Made by a program: the position numbers and the translations under genes. Of a stretch of DNA of 7,332 nt, positions 7,294 through 7,332 are shown piece by piece. Numbering within the stretch: the first letter of the stretch is position 1; each line of letters starts with the position of its first letter. The notes under the pieces are model-generated. The model was not told where the DNA came from. It did no database searches and was given only the letters and a program-made list of their open reading frames with translations. The DNA comes from CAYJLC01 sp044426345 (lineage in GTDB: Bacteria; Bacillota; Clostridia; Oscillospirales; Butyricicoccaceae), in NCBI GenBank assembly GCA_044426345.1, contig JAWXUP010000102.1, positions 1 through 7,332 on the forward strand. Reading direction: 5' to 3'.

Positions 7294-7299
7294 GGAGGG
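7294..7299 (+). promoter_or_regulatory. Ribosome binding site (GGAGGG) of the last gene
   Basis: GGAGGG lies 7 nt before ATG 7307 and directly after the pentamer array. An in-frame ATG at 7292 overlaps the site itself and has no ribosome binding site of its own, so 7307 is the better start. Confidence 0.75.
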
Positions 7300-7328
7300 A
7301 TTGCAAATGAGCAGAGGATTACAAATGA
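7298..7328 (+). repeat. 18-bp-period duplication of the translation start region
   Basis: GGATTGCAAATGA (7298-7310) and GGATTACAAATGA (7316-7328) differ at one base of 13. Each contains an ATG preceded by a purine-rich ribosome-binding-like sequence. The two copies are in frame, so the coding result is a GLQM repeat. Confidence 0.7.
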
Positions 7329-7332
7329 TGAA
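7307..7332 (+). CDS. Start of an unidentified gene running off the window
   Basis: Only eight codons are visible (MSRGLQMM), too few to name a product. The start is chosen for the GGAGGG 7 nt upstream. A second possible start, ATG 7325, follows an AGAGGA at 7313-7318 and lies in a copy of the first start region. No clear promoter is seen between 7143 and 7294. A promoter hidden in the pentamer array, or read-through from upstream, is possible. Confidence 0.6.

Overview
The window is AT-rich and carries cell-surface genes on the + strand only. Typical Shine-Dalgarno sequences, TAA stops, rho-independent terminators and S-layer homology (SLH) proteins point to a low-GC Gram-positive bacterium, most likely a clostridium (inference). 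The genus cannot be read from the window.

Layout. Positions 2-370 are the 3' end of an SLH-domain gene that starts outside the window. It is followed by a strong hairpin terminator (411-457) and a gene-free stretch of about 300 bp that ends in a sigma-A-type promoter (TTGTGA, 17 bp, TATAAT) and a consensus ribosome binding site. From 677 to 7066 runs what looks like one very large surface protein of 2129 codons. It has a signal peptide, three modules of GLUG-type repeats rich in CYNTG motifs, MBG/YDG-like Ig-type domains, an Asp/Ser/Thr linker, a beta-rich domain and three C-terminal SLH domains. The reading frame is interrupted once, at 2243-2245, by an in-frame TAG. This splits it into a 522-residue exported half without an anchor and a 1606-residue half that carries the anchor but has no signal peptide. 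A terminator pair (7085-7142) closes the gene.

The last 190 bp belong to a new unit. A short stretch of unknown function (7143-7204) is followed by a striking array of nine ATAGT/ACTAT pentamers spaced about one helical turn apart in mostly alternating orientation (7205-7291). Then come a ribosome binding site and the first codons of a gene that runs off the window. The start region of that gene is itself duplicated with an 18-bp period.

Together the two SLH genes look like part of a cell-wall or surface-layer locus: exported proteins held on the wall by SLH domains, with a long repetitive stalk presenting the beta-helical modules. The two observations most worth following are the single in-frame TAG in an otherwise undamaged giant gene and the phased pentamer array in front of the last gene.
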